Assembly (NCBI RefSeq): GCF_002890895.1
Contig: NZ_POUL01000005.1
Span: 186,001-250,000, forward strand
Length of the DNA: 64,000 nt
Direction: 5' to 3'
DNA from: Stutzerimonas stutzeri
GTDB lineage: Bacteria; Pseudomonadota; Gammaproteobacteria; Pseudomonadales; Pseudomonadaceae
The notes beneath the pieces were generated by a model, which saw only the letters and a program-made list of their open reading frames with translations, had not been told where the DNA came from and searched no databases. The translations under genes and the position numbers were made by a program. Positions within the stretch are counted from its first letter, which is position 1. Every line of letters begins with the position of its first letter. Below, in pieces: positions 46,065 through 54,694 of this stretch.

Positions 46065-47571
46065 GCGCTTCGTTAAGTTTGGCGCGGCGGCGCTGACGCC
46101 ACCAGCGCAGGCCCGGCATCGCCAGCATCAGCGCGGCCATGGCCCAGAGCACCAGGGTGATCGGGCTACCCCAGAGGATGCCCAGGTCGCCTGCGGAGAT
46201 CGACAGCGCACGGCGCAGATTGTCTTCCATCATCTCGCCGAGGACGAAGCCGAGGATCAGCGATGACAGCGGGAACTCAAGCTTGCGCAGCAGGTAGCCG
46301 AACACACCGAGACCCACCATCAGCACTAGGTCGAACGTGGTGCTGTGCACCGAGTACACGCCCACCACGCTGATCGCGGTAATCGCAGGCACTAGCACCC
46401 AGTTGGGCACGCTGAGCATCTTGGAGAACAGCCCGACCAGCGGGATGTTCATCACCAGCAGGATGACGTTGCCGATGAACAGCGAGGCGATCAGGCCCCA
46501 GACCACGTCAGGCTGCTGTTCGAACAGCAGCGGGCCGGGTGTGATGTTGTACAACGTCAGCGCGCCGATCATCACCGCCGTGGTGCCCGAGCCTGGTACA
46601 CCGAGCGTGAGCATCGGGATCAGCGAGCCGCAGGCGGAGGCGTTGTTGGCGGCTTCCGGTGCGGCCAGACCACGCAGGTCGCCCTCACCAAACTTGCCAC
46701 TGTCACCGGCCATGCGCTTTTCGCTCATGTAGGTCATGGCGCTGGCGATGGTCGCACCGGCGCCGGGCAGCGTGCCGATGACGAAACCCGCGCAAGCGCT
46801 ACGCACCATCGTCCAGAAGGTCTGGCAGAACTCCTTGAAGTTGAACAACAGACGTCCGCTGGCCTTCACCGCTTTTTGCCCGCTGTGGGTCTTTTCCAGC
46901 ATCAACAGCACCTCGCTGACGCTGAAGAAGCCGATCACCACGATGACGAACTGGATGCCGTCCGACAGGCTCACGCTGCCAAAGGTAAACCGGTAGACGC
47001 CGGTCGTGGAGTCCACGCCAACGGTTGCCAGACCCAGGCCGATCAATGCTGCCATCAGCGTCTTGACCGGCTTGTCACCGACCATGCCGCCCAGGCAGGC
47101 GATGGCGAAGATCATCAGCACGAAGTACTCAGCCGGGCCGAACGCCACGGCCCATTTCGCCAGCAGCGGCGCGAACAGCACCACACCGCAGGTGGCGATG
47201 ATGCTGCCGATGAACGAACTGACCGCCGACAACGACAGGGCGATGCCCGCCTTGCCCTGACGTGCCAGCGGATAACCGTCGAGGGTGGTCATCACGGCTG
47301 CTGCGTCGCCAGGGACATTTAGCAGGATGGCCGAAATACGCCCGCCGTACTCGCAGCCCAGATACACAGCAGCCAGGAGGATAAGTGCGGTTTCCGGCGG
47401 CAGGCCCAGGGCAAAAGCCAGGGGCAGCAGCAGAGCCACGCCGTTGATCGGGCCAAGCCCAGGCAGCAGACCAACCACGGTGCCTACAAAGGCGCCGAAC
47501 AGCGCTACGAGCAGGTTCATCGGTCGCGTGGCGACATCGAAGCCCTGCCACAAGAAATTCAAGGTTTCCAT
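46057..47571 (-). CDS. tctA: Tripartite tricarboxylate transporter large permease TctA
   Basis: This 504-aa membrane protein has the TctA pattern: VGLLPGLGPINGVALLLPL, YGGRISAILLNVPGDAAAVMT, GTLPGAGATIASAMTYMSEKR, LTLGVPGSGTTAVMIGAL. About 12 helices. It is the large permease of a proton- or sodium-coupled importer for citrate-like acids. The start lies 2 bp after the tctB stop. Confidence 0.96.
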   Translation of the reverse strand: METLNFLWQGFDVATRPMNLLVALFGAFVGTVVGLLPGLGPINGVALLLPLAFALGLPPETALILLAAVYLGCEYGGRISAILLNVPGDAAAVMTTLDGYPLARQGKAGIALSLSAVSSFIGSIIATCGVVLFAPLLAKWAVAFGPAEYFVLMIFAIACLGGMVGDKPVKTLMAALIGLGLATVGVDSTTGVYRFTFGSVSLSDGIQFVIVVIGFFSVSEVLLMLEKTHSGQKAVKASGRLLFNFKEFCQTFWTMVRSACAGFVIGTLPGAGATIASAMTYMSEKRMAGDSGKFGEGDLRGLAAPEAANNASACGSLIPMLTLGVPGSGTTAVMIGALTLYNITPGPLLFEQQPDVVWGLIASLFIGNVILLVMNIPLVGLFSKMLSVPNWVLVPAITAISVVGVYSVHSTTFDLVLMVGLGVFGYLLRKLEFPLSSLILGFVLGEMMEDNLRRALSISAGDLGILWGSPITLVLWAMAALMLAMPGLRWWRQRRRAKLNEAHA

Positions 47572-47573
47572 TT

Positions 47574-48017
47574 TCAGCTCTCCAGCAAGCGCAGCACACC
47601 GAGCGGCAGCGGCACATCAAGCAACAGGTCGAACAGGCCAAAGAGCAGCACGCCCATCAGCACGCCACTGATCAGGCACGGCAGCAGGCGTCCGTTGAAC
47701 AAGAGGCCCAGGGCGAAGGTGGCCAGCGCCGTGGTGATGACAAAGCCAAGCTTCTCGAACAGCACTGCGTACGCCAGCAGTACCAGCACGCAGTAGAGGG
47801 CGCGCCGCGCCATCGTCCAGTCGAAACGAGGCGTCGGCTCGCCGTGTGGTTTGCAGAGCAGCCAGAGCGCGCCGCAAGCCATCAGGAACAGCAGCAGTAG
47901 CGGGTAGGCGCGCGGGCCGACCGGGTCGTAGGCGAAGGGTGCCTCGAACCCCCAGGCGAGCAGCGCGAGGCCGGCGCAGGCGAGCAGCCAGGCCGCGGCA
48001 AAGACACGAACGTACAT
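47574..48017 (-). CDS. tctB: Tripartite tricarboxylate transporter small permease TctB
   Basis: This 147-aa protein with four hydrophobic helices (AAWLLACAGLALLAWGFEA, YPLLLLFLMACGALWLL, ALYCVLVLLAYAVLFEKLGF, LISGVLMGVLLFGLFDLLL) fits TctB. It forms the membrane complex with TctA. Poorly conserved family; assigned by topology and its place between tctC and tctA. Confidence 0.92.
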   Translation of the reverse strand: MYVRVFAAAWLLACAGLALLAWGFEAPFAYDPVGPRAYPLLLLFLMACGALWLLCKPHGEPTPRFDWTMARRALYCVLVLLAYAVLFEKLGFVITTALATFALGLLFNGRLLPCLISGVLMGVLLFGLFDLLLDVPLPLGVLRLLES

Positions 48018-48043
48018 GATGGAATACCTCGGGAGGAGCCGGC

Positions 48044-48077
48044 CGCGGCTACCGGTCCGTCGGGACCGAAAGCCGCG
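48044..48077 (-). other. Intercistronic hairpin between tctC and tctB
   Basis: CGCGGCT-ac-CGGTCC pairs with GGACCG-aa-AGCCGCG around a 4-nt loop: a 13-bp stem with one symmetric internal loop. It lies between the tctC stop and the tctB start with no U-tract, as expected for a 3'-end stabiliser that raises tctC mRNA over the permease mRNA. Confidence 0.65.
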
Positions 48078-48089
48078 AGCGGCGGGGTG

Positions 48090-49064
48090 TTACTTGACCA
48101 GACCGAACTCGGCAGCGAGTTCCTTGTAATCGGCGACCTGCTTGTTGACGAAGGTCTTGAGCTCATCGCCGGTCATCGACAGCGGGAACAGATCACGCTG
48201 CTCGCGCAGCTTGGCGAAGTCCTCGTCAGCCAGCAGGGTGTCGAACTGAGTCTTCCACCAGTTGAAATCTTCATCACTGACTTCTGGGCCCATGTAGAAG
48301 CCACGGATCACCGGCCAGCTGATGTCGTAGCCCTGTTCCTTGGCTGTTGGCAGATCCGACAGCTTGCCGGGCAGGCGATCATCCGACAGCACGGCGAGCA
48401 CGCGAATCTTGCCGGCTTCGAGCTGCGGGGCGACTTCGCCGAGACCGCTGCTGGTCACCTGAACGTGGCCGCCCAGCATGGCGGTGAGGGTTTCGCCGCC
48501 GCCTTCGAAGGCGACGTAGCGCAGCTTCTTCGGATCCACGCCAGCGGCACGGGCGATCAGCGCGGTCTGCATCCAGTCCTGACCACCAATGGTGGCGCCG
48601 GCACCAAAGACAACGCTGGCCGGATCCTTCTTCACCGCAGCGATGAGGTCGTCAAGGTCCTTGTAGGGCGCGTCGGCGCGTACCGAAATGGCGCCGTAGT
48701 CAGTGCCGATGCCGGCCAGCCAGCGCACGTCGCTTTCGTCATAACGACCGAACTTGCCCTGCGCCAGGTTCAGCAGAGAGCCGCTGGAGAACGCCGTGAT
48801 GGTCGACGGGTCGTCGGCGCGCTGGGCGATCACCGCGTTGTAGGCCACAGCGCCGACACCGCCAGGCATATAGGTGACCCGCATTGGCGCCTCGAGCAGA
48901 CCGGAATCTTTCAGCCCACTCTGGGCCAGCTTGCAGGTCAGGTCGAAACCGCCGCCGGGCTTGGCCGGGGCGATGCACTCGGGGCGCTTGGGCTCGGCCA
49001 TCAGCTGGCCGGACAGAACCAGGCAGGACGAAAGCAGGGCGATACGGCGGATTGCAGTCTTCAT
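48090..49064 (-). CDS. tctC: Tricarboxylate-binding periplasmic protein TctC
   Basis: This 324-aa binding protein of the Bug/TctC family has a signal peptide (ending QLMAEPKRPE) and ECIAPAKPGGGFDLTCKLAQ, VTYMPGGVGAVAYNAVIAQR, GAGATIGGQDWMQ. The ligand should be citrate, aconitate or a related acid, by analogy with the same locus in P. aeruginosa and Salmonella. An AATAAGAA motif lies in the leader. Confidence 0.94.
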   Translation of the reverse strand: MKTAIRRIALLSSCLVLSGQLMAEPKRPECIAPAKPGGGFDLTCKLAQSGLKDSGLLEAPMRVTYMPGGVGAVAYNAVIAQRADDPSTITAFSSGSLLNLAQGKFGRYDESDVRWLAGIGTDYGAISVRADAPYKDLDDLIAAVKKDPASVVFGAGATIGGQDWMQTALIARAAGVDPKKLRYVAFEGGGETLTAMLGGHVQVTSSGLGEVAPQLEAGKIRVLAVLSDDRLPGKLSDLPTAKEQGYDISWPVIRGFYMGPEVSDEDFNWWKTQFDTLLADEDFAKLREQRDLFPLSMTGDELKTFVNKQVADYKELAAEFGLVK

Positions 49065-49079
49065 GGGTGTCTCCTTTGA

Positions 49080-49087
49080 TTCTTATT
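49080..49087 (-). promoter_or_regulatory. Candidate Crc/Hfq site (CA motif) before tctC
   Basis: The mRNA reads AATAAGAA, an exact AANAANAA match, just upstream of AAAGGAG and the tctC start. Hfq with Crc binds such motifs to repress translation when preferred carbon sources are present. Confidence 0.55.
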
Positions 49088-49097
49088 GTGGACGGCT

Positions 49098-50360
49098 TTA
49101 CCAGATCGGCAGGCTGTAGCTGACGATCAGACGGTTTTCGTCGGCGTCACGGGCGAAATCGGAGCGGAACATGGCGTTGCGCATGCGCACGGCGACATTC
49201 TTAAGCGGACCGGTTTGCACGACGTACTTGAGCTCGATGTCGCGTTCCCACTCGCTGCCGTTGCTGCCGCCGCTGTATTCGGCGTTGTCGCCGGAAATAT
49301 AGCGGGTCAGGAAGGTCAGCCCGGGCACGCCGATGGAGGCGAAGTTGTAGTCGTAACGCGCCTGCCAGGAACGCTCGTCGGCATTAGCGAAGTCGTTGAT
49401 CTGGACGAAGTTGACCAGGTACGGGTTGCTGCCGTCGACGTAGGCGTAGCCGGTGTCACCGTTCATCTGCTGATAGGCGAGGCTGACCTTGTGGCCGCCC
49501 AGGCTGTAACCCACCATGCCGTTCCAGGCCTGGTTGTCGATCTTGCCGGCATTGGCCGCGCCGGTGTCGTCGCTGATCATCAGGCGCAGGTCGGCGGTCA
49601 ACGCCGAGTTCTCGCCCAGCGGCTGCACGGCCTGCAGATTGAAGAAATGCTGGCGGTAGATGTCGTCGAGCTCGGCGGCGTAGTAGGTGCCGATGAGCTT
49701 TTCGTTGAAGTCATAGCGCGCGCCGGCAAAGGTCAGGTGATCGGCCTCGGCCGCGCTGTCAAACCGACGGTTCTTGTTGTTGATCTGAAGCTCTTGAGAG
49801 TTGGTCGAAGCGCGGTCGATGACCTTGTCCAGGCGCCCACCGGTCAGGGTCAGGCCGGTTACGTCCTGGGACACCAGCAGCGTGCCTTCGAAGACCTGGG
49901 GCAGGGTTCGGCTGTCGCTGGCGGTGACCACCGGTGTTTCCGGGATGTGGCTGCCGTAGCGGAGTTCGGTTTCCGAGATCTTCGCCTTGGCTGTCAGGCC
50001 GAGGCGGCTGAATTCGTCCGGAGTGCTGCCATCGTCGCGTACAGGGAGTAGATCGGTGTTGGCGCGGCCGCCACCGGAGTCGAGCTTGACGCCGAGCATG
50101 CCCATGGCGTCGAGGCCGAAGCCAACGGTGCCTTCGGTGAAGCCGGATTCGATGTTGAGCAGAAAGCCCTGTGCCCATTCTTCACGTTTGGACTGGCCGG
50201 AGCCTTCGCGGAAATCGCGATTGAGGTAGATGTTCTGGGTTTGCAGAGTCGCGCTGCTGTCTTTGATGAAATCGGCCTGAGCCATGGGCGCCAGGGAGGC
50301 AGCCGCGACGGCGAGGGCAAGACGAGCAGGGGCGGGTTTAATTCTGACGGCAGTCAGCAT
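49098..50360 (-). CDS. opdH: OprD-family outer-membrane porin, OpdH-like
   Basis: This 420-aa porin has a signal peptide (ending PMAQADF) and the OprD-family beginning DFIKDSSATLQTQNIYLNRDFR, with alternating amphipathic strands to a C-terminal aromatic (VSYSLPIW). Its place in opdH-tctCBA with divergent tctDE matches the P. aeruginosa tricarboxylate locus (PA0752-PA0757), where OpdH takes up cis-aconitate. The start is preceded by GGAGATTGAAGG and an A-rich CA motif. First gene of the operon; 33 bp to tctC. Confidence 0.92.
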   Translation of the reverse strand: MLTAVRIKPAPARLALAVAAASLAPMAQADFIKDSSATLQTQNIYLNRDFREGSGQSKREEWAQGFLLNIESGFTEGTVGFGLDAMGMLGVKLDSGGGRANTDLLPVRDDGSTPDEFSRLGLTAKAKISETELRYGSHIPETPVVTASDSRTLPQVFEGTLLVSQDVTGLTLTGGRLDKVIDRASTNSQELQINNKNRRFDSAAEADHLTFAGARYDFNEKLIGTYYAAELDDIYRQHFFNLQAVQPLGENSALTADLRLMISDDTGAANAGKIDNQAWNGMVGYSLGGHKVSLAYQQMNGDTGYAYVDGSNPYLVNFVQINDFANADERSWQARYDYNFASIGVPGLTFLTRYISGDNAEYSGGSNGSEWERDIELKYVVQTGPLKNVAVRMRNAMFRSDFARDADENRLIVSYSLPIW

Positions 50361-50379
50361 CCTTCAATCTCCACTATTG

Positions 50380-50387
50380 TTTTTGTT
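50380..50387 (-). promoter_or_regulatory. Candidate Crc/Hfq site (CA motif) before opdH
   Basis: The leader RNA reads CAACAAAAACAATAG; AACAAAAA fits AANAANAA exactly. It sits about 20 nt before the opdH start, next to the ribosome-binding site. Confidence 0.55.
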
Positions 50388-50539
50388 GTGGCGGCGTTGT
50401 GCCGCGCCAGGTGGATCGAGCCACCTGATCCCGATCCTAGGCGGCGAAACTTTCGCCAGGCTTTCAGGGGTGAAAGCAGCGTGTGGCGTGCCTTGCCGCT
50501 ACACTGGCGCCCCGTTCCGTGTGTGGCAGAGGACAGGCA

Positions 50540-51211
50540 ATGCGGATTCTTCTGGTCGAGGACCACCCCCAGTTGGCTGAAAGCGTGGCGCAGGCGTTGC
50601 GCGCGGCCGGATGGACGGTTGACCTGCTCAACGATGGCGTGGCCGCTGACCTGGCGTTGTCGACCGAGGACTACGCACTGGCGATCCTCGATGTCGGGCT
50701 GCCCAGGCTCGACGGCTTTCAAGTGCTGTCGCGCCTGCGCAAACGCGGCAAGACCCTGCCGGTGCTGATGCTCACAGCGCGCGGGGAGGTGACCGATCGG
50801 GTACATGGGCTCAATCTGGGTGCCGATGACTACCTGGCCAAACCGTTCGAACTCTCCGAGCTTGAGGCACGAGTCAAGGCGTTGTTGCGGCGTAGCGTGG
50901 CCGCTGGCGAACGTCAGCAGAGCTGCGGGCCGCTGGTCTATGACCTGGATGCGCGGCGTTTCAGTCTCGGCGGCCAGCCGCTCAGCCTGACGTCACGCGA
51001 GCAGGCGGTGCTCGAGGCGCTGATCACCCGGCCTGGGCGAGTCATGAGCAAAGATCAACTGGCGGCGCAGGTATTCGGTCTCGACGAGGACGCCAGTGCC
51101 GATGCGATCGAAATCTACATCCACCGGCTGCGCAAGAAACTCGAAGGCAGCTCAGTGCGCATCGTGACCTTCCGTGGGCTGGGCTATCTGCTTGAGGCAG
51201 CGGATGCCTGA
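50540..51211 (+). CDS. tctD: Response regulator TctD
   Basis: This 223-aa OmpR/PhoB-type regulator has a receiver domain (MRILLVEDHPQLAE, phospho-acceptor Asp51 in ILDVGLPRLDG, Lys in YLAKPFELSEL) and a winged-helix DNA-binding domain (LTSREQAVLEAL, DQLAAQVFGLDEDASADAIEIYIHRLRKKL). It would activate the divergent opdH-tct operon in response to TctE. The ATG at 50540 begins the standard MRILLVED. Confidence 0.94.
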   Translation: MRILLVEDHPQLAESVAQALRAAGWTVDLLNDGVAADLALSTEDYALAILDVGLPRLDGFQVLSRLRKRGKTLPVLMLTARGEVTDRVHGLNLGADDYLAKPFELSELEARVKALLRRSVAAGERQQSCGPLVYDLDARRFSLGGQPLSLTSREQAVLEALITRPGRVMSKDQLAAQVFGLDEDASADAIEIYIHRLRKKLEGSSVRIVTFRGLGYLLEAADA

Positions 51212-52622
51212 CGCGCTACCCGCGCGCGCGGGCAGTTTGCGCGGTGGCTTGCTGCGCAGACTGGCCATGCTGCTGACCCTGCTGATGCTGTTCAGTGGCT
51301 GGAGCGCCTACTGGAACGGGCGCGCCGCCGCCGACACGGCATACGACCGCACCTTGCTGGCCTCGGCCCGAGCCATCGCGGATGGCCTGGTCGCCAGCGA
51401 TGGGCAGCTACGGGCCAATGTGCCCTATGTGGCGCTGGACACCTTTGCCTACGACAGCGCCGGGCGTATCTATTACCAGGTGCTGGATACCGAAGGGCGG
51501 CTGGTGAGCGGCTACGAGCATCTGCCGGCGCCGAGCGCCGAGATTCGTCGCACCGACGACTATCCCGCGCTGGCTCGCTTCTATGACGGAGAATTCCGCG
51601 GCGAGGGTGTGCGGGTGGTGAGTCTGCTGCAGCCGGTGAGCGAGCCAGAGCTCAACGGCATTGCTGAAATCCGCGTCGCCGAGACGCTGGACGCGCGTGA
51701 GCGCCTGGCTCGCAGCCTGTTGATCGACACCCTGTGGCGGGTCGGTCTGCTGGCTGTCACCGCGCTGCTGCTGGTCTGGCTAGCGGTCAGCGCGGCGCTG
51801 CGGCCGCTGGGCAAACTCAGCGAGGCCGTCGAGGCGCGACAGCCTGACGATCTGCGGCCGTTGCCATTGATTGCCGTGCAGCGCGAGCTCAAACCTCTGG
51901 TTGCTGCGCTCAATCAGTTCACCGAGCGTTTGCGCGCGCAGTTCGAACGGCAGGCGCAGTTCATTGCCGACGCCGCCCATGAGTTGCGTACGCCCTTGGC
52001 GGCGCTGAAGGCGCGTATCGAACTCGGGCAACGTGAGGCGCAACCGCAGCGCTGGCAGGAAACCCTGGAAGAGGCGGGTGCTCATACCGACCGGGTAATT
52101 CACCTGGCCAATCAACTACTGTCGCTGGCGCGCATCGAAACCGGTGCGCAATCGATTGCCGAAGGCGGCGCCCAGCGCCTCGACCTCAGCCAGCTGGCAA
52201 GGGACCTGGGGCTGGCGATGGCCGCGCTGGCGCACAAGCGCGGCGTCGCGCTGGCGCTAGAAGCCGAGCAGCCGGTCTGGATCGATGGCGAGCCGACGCT
52301 GCTGACGGAACTGCTGAGCAACTTGCTGGATAACGCCCTGGCGCACACACCCAAAGATGGCAACGTGGTGCTACGGGTAGCGAAAGGCGGCGTGCTGGAG
52401 GTCGAGGACGATGGGCCGGGAATACCGGAGCCTGAGCGCGACAAAGTCTTTGCGCGATTTTATCGGGTGCATCAGCAGGGGCAGGGGGCCGGGCTTGGCC
52501 TTGCCATTGTCGGCGAAATTATTCGTGCCCATCGGGCCACTGTCGAGCTCGGTCAGGGCGCGCTGGGCGGGCTGCTGGTCAAGGTGAGCTTCCCTCCACC
52601 GGCTCCCGCTTCAGCCGACTGA
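51204..52622 (+). CDS. tctE: Sensor histidine kinase TctE
   Basis: This 472-aa kinase has TM1 (about 19-37), a 2CSK-type periplasmic sensor (about 38-165), TM2 (about 176-196), HisKA with the phospho-acceptor His in DAAHELRTPLAALKARIE, and HATPase_c (NLLDNALAHT, VEDDGPGIPE, GAGLGLAIVGEI). Its start overlaps tctD by 8 bp. It should sense external tricarboxylates. It ends convergent with, and 12 bp overlapping, the diguanylate cyclase gene on the other strand. Confidence 0.94.
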   Translation: MPDALPARAGSLRGGLLRRLAMLLTLLMLFSGWSAYWNGRAAADTAYDRTLLASARAIADGLVASDGQLRANVPYVALDTFAYDSAGRIYYQVLDTEGRLVSGYEHLPAPSAEIRRTDDYPALARFYDGEFRGEGVRVVSLLQPVSEPELNGIAEIRVAETLDARERLARSLLIDTLWRVGLLAVTALLLVWLAVSAALRPLGKLSEAVEARQPDDLRPLPLIAVQRELKPLVAALNQFTERLRAQFERQAQFIADAAHELRTPLAALKARIELGQREAQPQRWQETLEEAGAHTDRVIHLANQLLSLARIETGAQSIAEGGAQRLDLSQLARDLGLAMAALAHKRGVALALEAEQPVWIDGEPTLLTELLSNLLDNALAHTPKDGNVVLRVAKGGVLEVEDDGPGIPEPERDKVFARFYRVHQQGQGAGLGLAIVGEIIRAHRATVELGQGALGGLLVKVSFPPPAPASAD

Positions 52623-54527
52623 CAGCTCGGTGGCCTCGTCCGGTTCGGCAATCGCCACCTGATTACGGCCGTTGTGTTTGGCCCGATAGAGCGCCGTGTC
52701 AGCGGACGCCAGCAGTTGCGCTGAGGTGCAACTCGCCGGCGGCTGCAGGCTTGCGACGCCGATGCTGATGGTCAACGCCAGGCGCTCCCCGTCGTGAACA
52801 GGCCGCAGCGCTGCCACCGCCGCGCGGATTCGCTCAGCTTGCTCGCGGGCTTCGCGGCTGTTCATGCCAGGCAGCGCCATGACGAATTCTTCGCCGCCAT
52901 AGCGTGCAACCACATCGCCCGCCCGTTGACCGTACTGCTTGAGCGTATCGGCTACCAGTCGCAGACAGTCATCGCCGAACGGATGCCCGTAGCTATCGTT
53001 GACCCGCTTGAAATGGTCGATGTCCAGCAGCAGCACCGACAGCGGCGTCTCGGTGCGCTGTGCGCGGCGGATTTCCTCGTCGATCATCACGTCGAAATGG
53101 CCGCGGTTCGACAGCTGGGTCAACGCATCGGTGACGCTCAGACGAGTGAGCTGTTCGTTGACCATTTCCAGGCCGCGCTTGGCATCTTCAAGCGCACGGG
53201 TGCGCTCGTAGACCCGTGCTTCGAGCGCCTCGTTTGCGCGTACCTGCGCCTCCAGGGCCTGTTGTTGCGCCTGCAGACGCTGTTCGCGTTCATGAACAAG
53301 CGCCTCAGATGCTTGCAGTGCGCTCTGCTGAGCCAGAACCCGGCGGTCCCGCTCCTGATTGATGCGCTGCGCCAATGCCATGGAGAGCAGAACGAACTCG
53401 GCAAACATACCGATCAGCTGGCCGTGCAGGGTCAGCGGGTTCAACGGCAGCATGCCGTCCAGCGCCAGCAGATGGACAATGGTCGCCAGTAGCAGCGTCG
53501 ACCAGGCAATCGTGAACAGCCTTGCCGAACTGTTGCCGCGAACCCACAGATTGATGACGGCGGCCATCGTCAGGATGCAATGCACCAGCGCGATCTGCTC
53601 GGCCATCAGATAGCGTCCGAGCGAGGGCGCGAACAAGAGGACCAGAATCACCACGCCCCAGTAGCCCATCAGCACCCAGGTGACCAGCCAGGGCCAGCCG
53701 CCGTAGCGACGAATCTTGAGAAAGCGACTGGCGAACACTAGCGGGGTAAAAAAGCACAGCGCCGCGGACAACGCGTAGAAACGGCGGGCGATCTGTGGCA
53801 TTTCGGGCCACAGAAACAACTGACCGAAGCCGGTGATCGTAAGGACGTAAAAAAGCGCACTGAGCAGATAGAGGACATAGAGCAGATAGGCCACGTCCCG
53901 AGTGAACAGAAACAGGCTGCTGTTATAGAGAAGGATCACCAGCATCCCGCCAAAGAACAGGCTGATCAACGCGATGTCGGTAAACTTTCCTGCTGCGAAC
54001 GCCGTCTCGTCAAAGATGACCATCGGCAAGGCCATCAGCTCGTGCGCCTGTACATGCATGTACACCACGGCTCGATCATTGGCCCGCAGCTCCAGCGGGA
54101 AGACCAAGTTGTGGTCTGCCAGCGGTTGATGGCTCTTGGGTATGTGATCGCCAGCCTGCATCAGCGGGCCCCACTCGCCCTCGGCCGGGTAGAACAGGCG
54201 TACACGCACATTGTCCAGGATTGGCCATTGCAGGCTCAGGTACCAGCGGTCGGCGCTGGCTGCCTGGCTGTCAAGGTCGAAGCGCACCCAAACGCCTTCA
54301 GGCTGTTTCTTGAGGTTGGGCTTGGCCAACGGCTGCCATTGCCAGGAGGCCGCGTGAGCGGTCGCGAAATCGGCATCAGAATGCCCGGATACCCACTCCA
54401 AGCCGCCCACCTGAAGTGCCGTACCGCTTTTGCTGACGACGCCAGGAACCACAGCAGCGGTTACCTGGCCCGACATGAGGCTGGCAAAGGCTATTAAAAG
54501 GCAGAGTAAAAGCCGGCGGAAGCGCAT
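52611..54527 (-). CDS. 7TM-DISM diguanylate cyclase
   Basis: This 638-aa protein has a signal-like N-terminus, a periplasmic 7TMR-DISMED2 domain (about 25-175), seven membrane helices (about 180-390), a coiled coil (395-460) and a GGDEF domain (about 470-630). The active site is YGGEEFVMALPG and an I-site RAGD lies five residues before it. The periplasmic carbohydrate-binding-like domain suggests control of c-di-GMP by an extracellular ligand; the ligand is unknown. It has no partner gene, and the stop overlaps the tctE end. Confidence 0.93.
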   Translation of the reverse strand: MRFRRLLLCLLIAFASLMSGQVTAAVVPGVVSKSGTALQVGGLEWVSGHSDADFATAHAASWQWQPLAKPNLKKQPEGVWVRFDLDSQAASADRWYLSLQWPILDNVRVRLFYPAEGEWGPLMQAGDHIPKSHQPLADHNLVFPLELRANDRAVVYMHVQAHELMALPMVIFDETAFAAGKFTDIALISLFFGGMLVILLYNSSLFLFTRDVAYLLYVLYLLSALFYVLTITGFGQLFLWPEMPQIARRFYALSAALCFFTPLVFASRFLKIRRYGGWPWLVTWVLMGYWGVVILVLLFAPSLGRYLMAEQIALVHCILTMAAVINLWVRGNSSARLFTIAWSTLLLATIVHLLALDGMLPLNPLTLHGQLIGMFAEFVLLSMALAQRINQERDRRVLAQQSALQASEALVHEREQRLQAQQQALEAQVRANEALEARVYERTRALEDAKRGLEMVNEQLTRLSVTDALTQLSNRGHFDVMIDEEIRRAQRTETPLSVLLLDIDHFKRVNDSYGHPFGDDCLRLVADTLKQYGQRAGDVVARYGGEEFVMALPGMNSREAREQAERIRAAVAALRPVHDGERLALTISIGVASLQPPASCTSAQLLASADTALYRAKHNGRNQVAIAEPDEATELSVG

Positions 54528-54694
54528 CGGGTGGAAGGTCTCGTCAAACGGCCCTCGCGACGCGTAGGCAATCGATAGGGCCAGGCAGTGGTTTGGCCAT
54601 TCAAACGATACGGCTAATGGCTATTTGATACCACTGTCAGACTACTAACGGCTTGCCCATCCATCGGAACGGGCCTCGGAGCCTCCTCGGCCGT

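Noticed and set aside
48087..50051. Long plus-strand frames antisense to tctC and opdH
   Set aside because: Both are explained by third-position GC bias in well-identified minus-strand genes.
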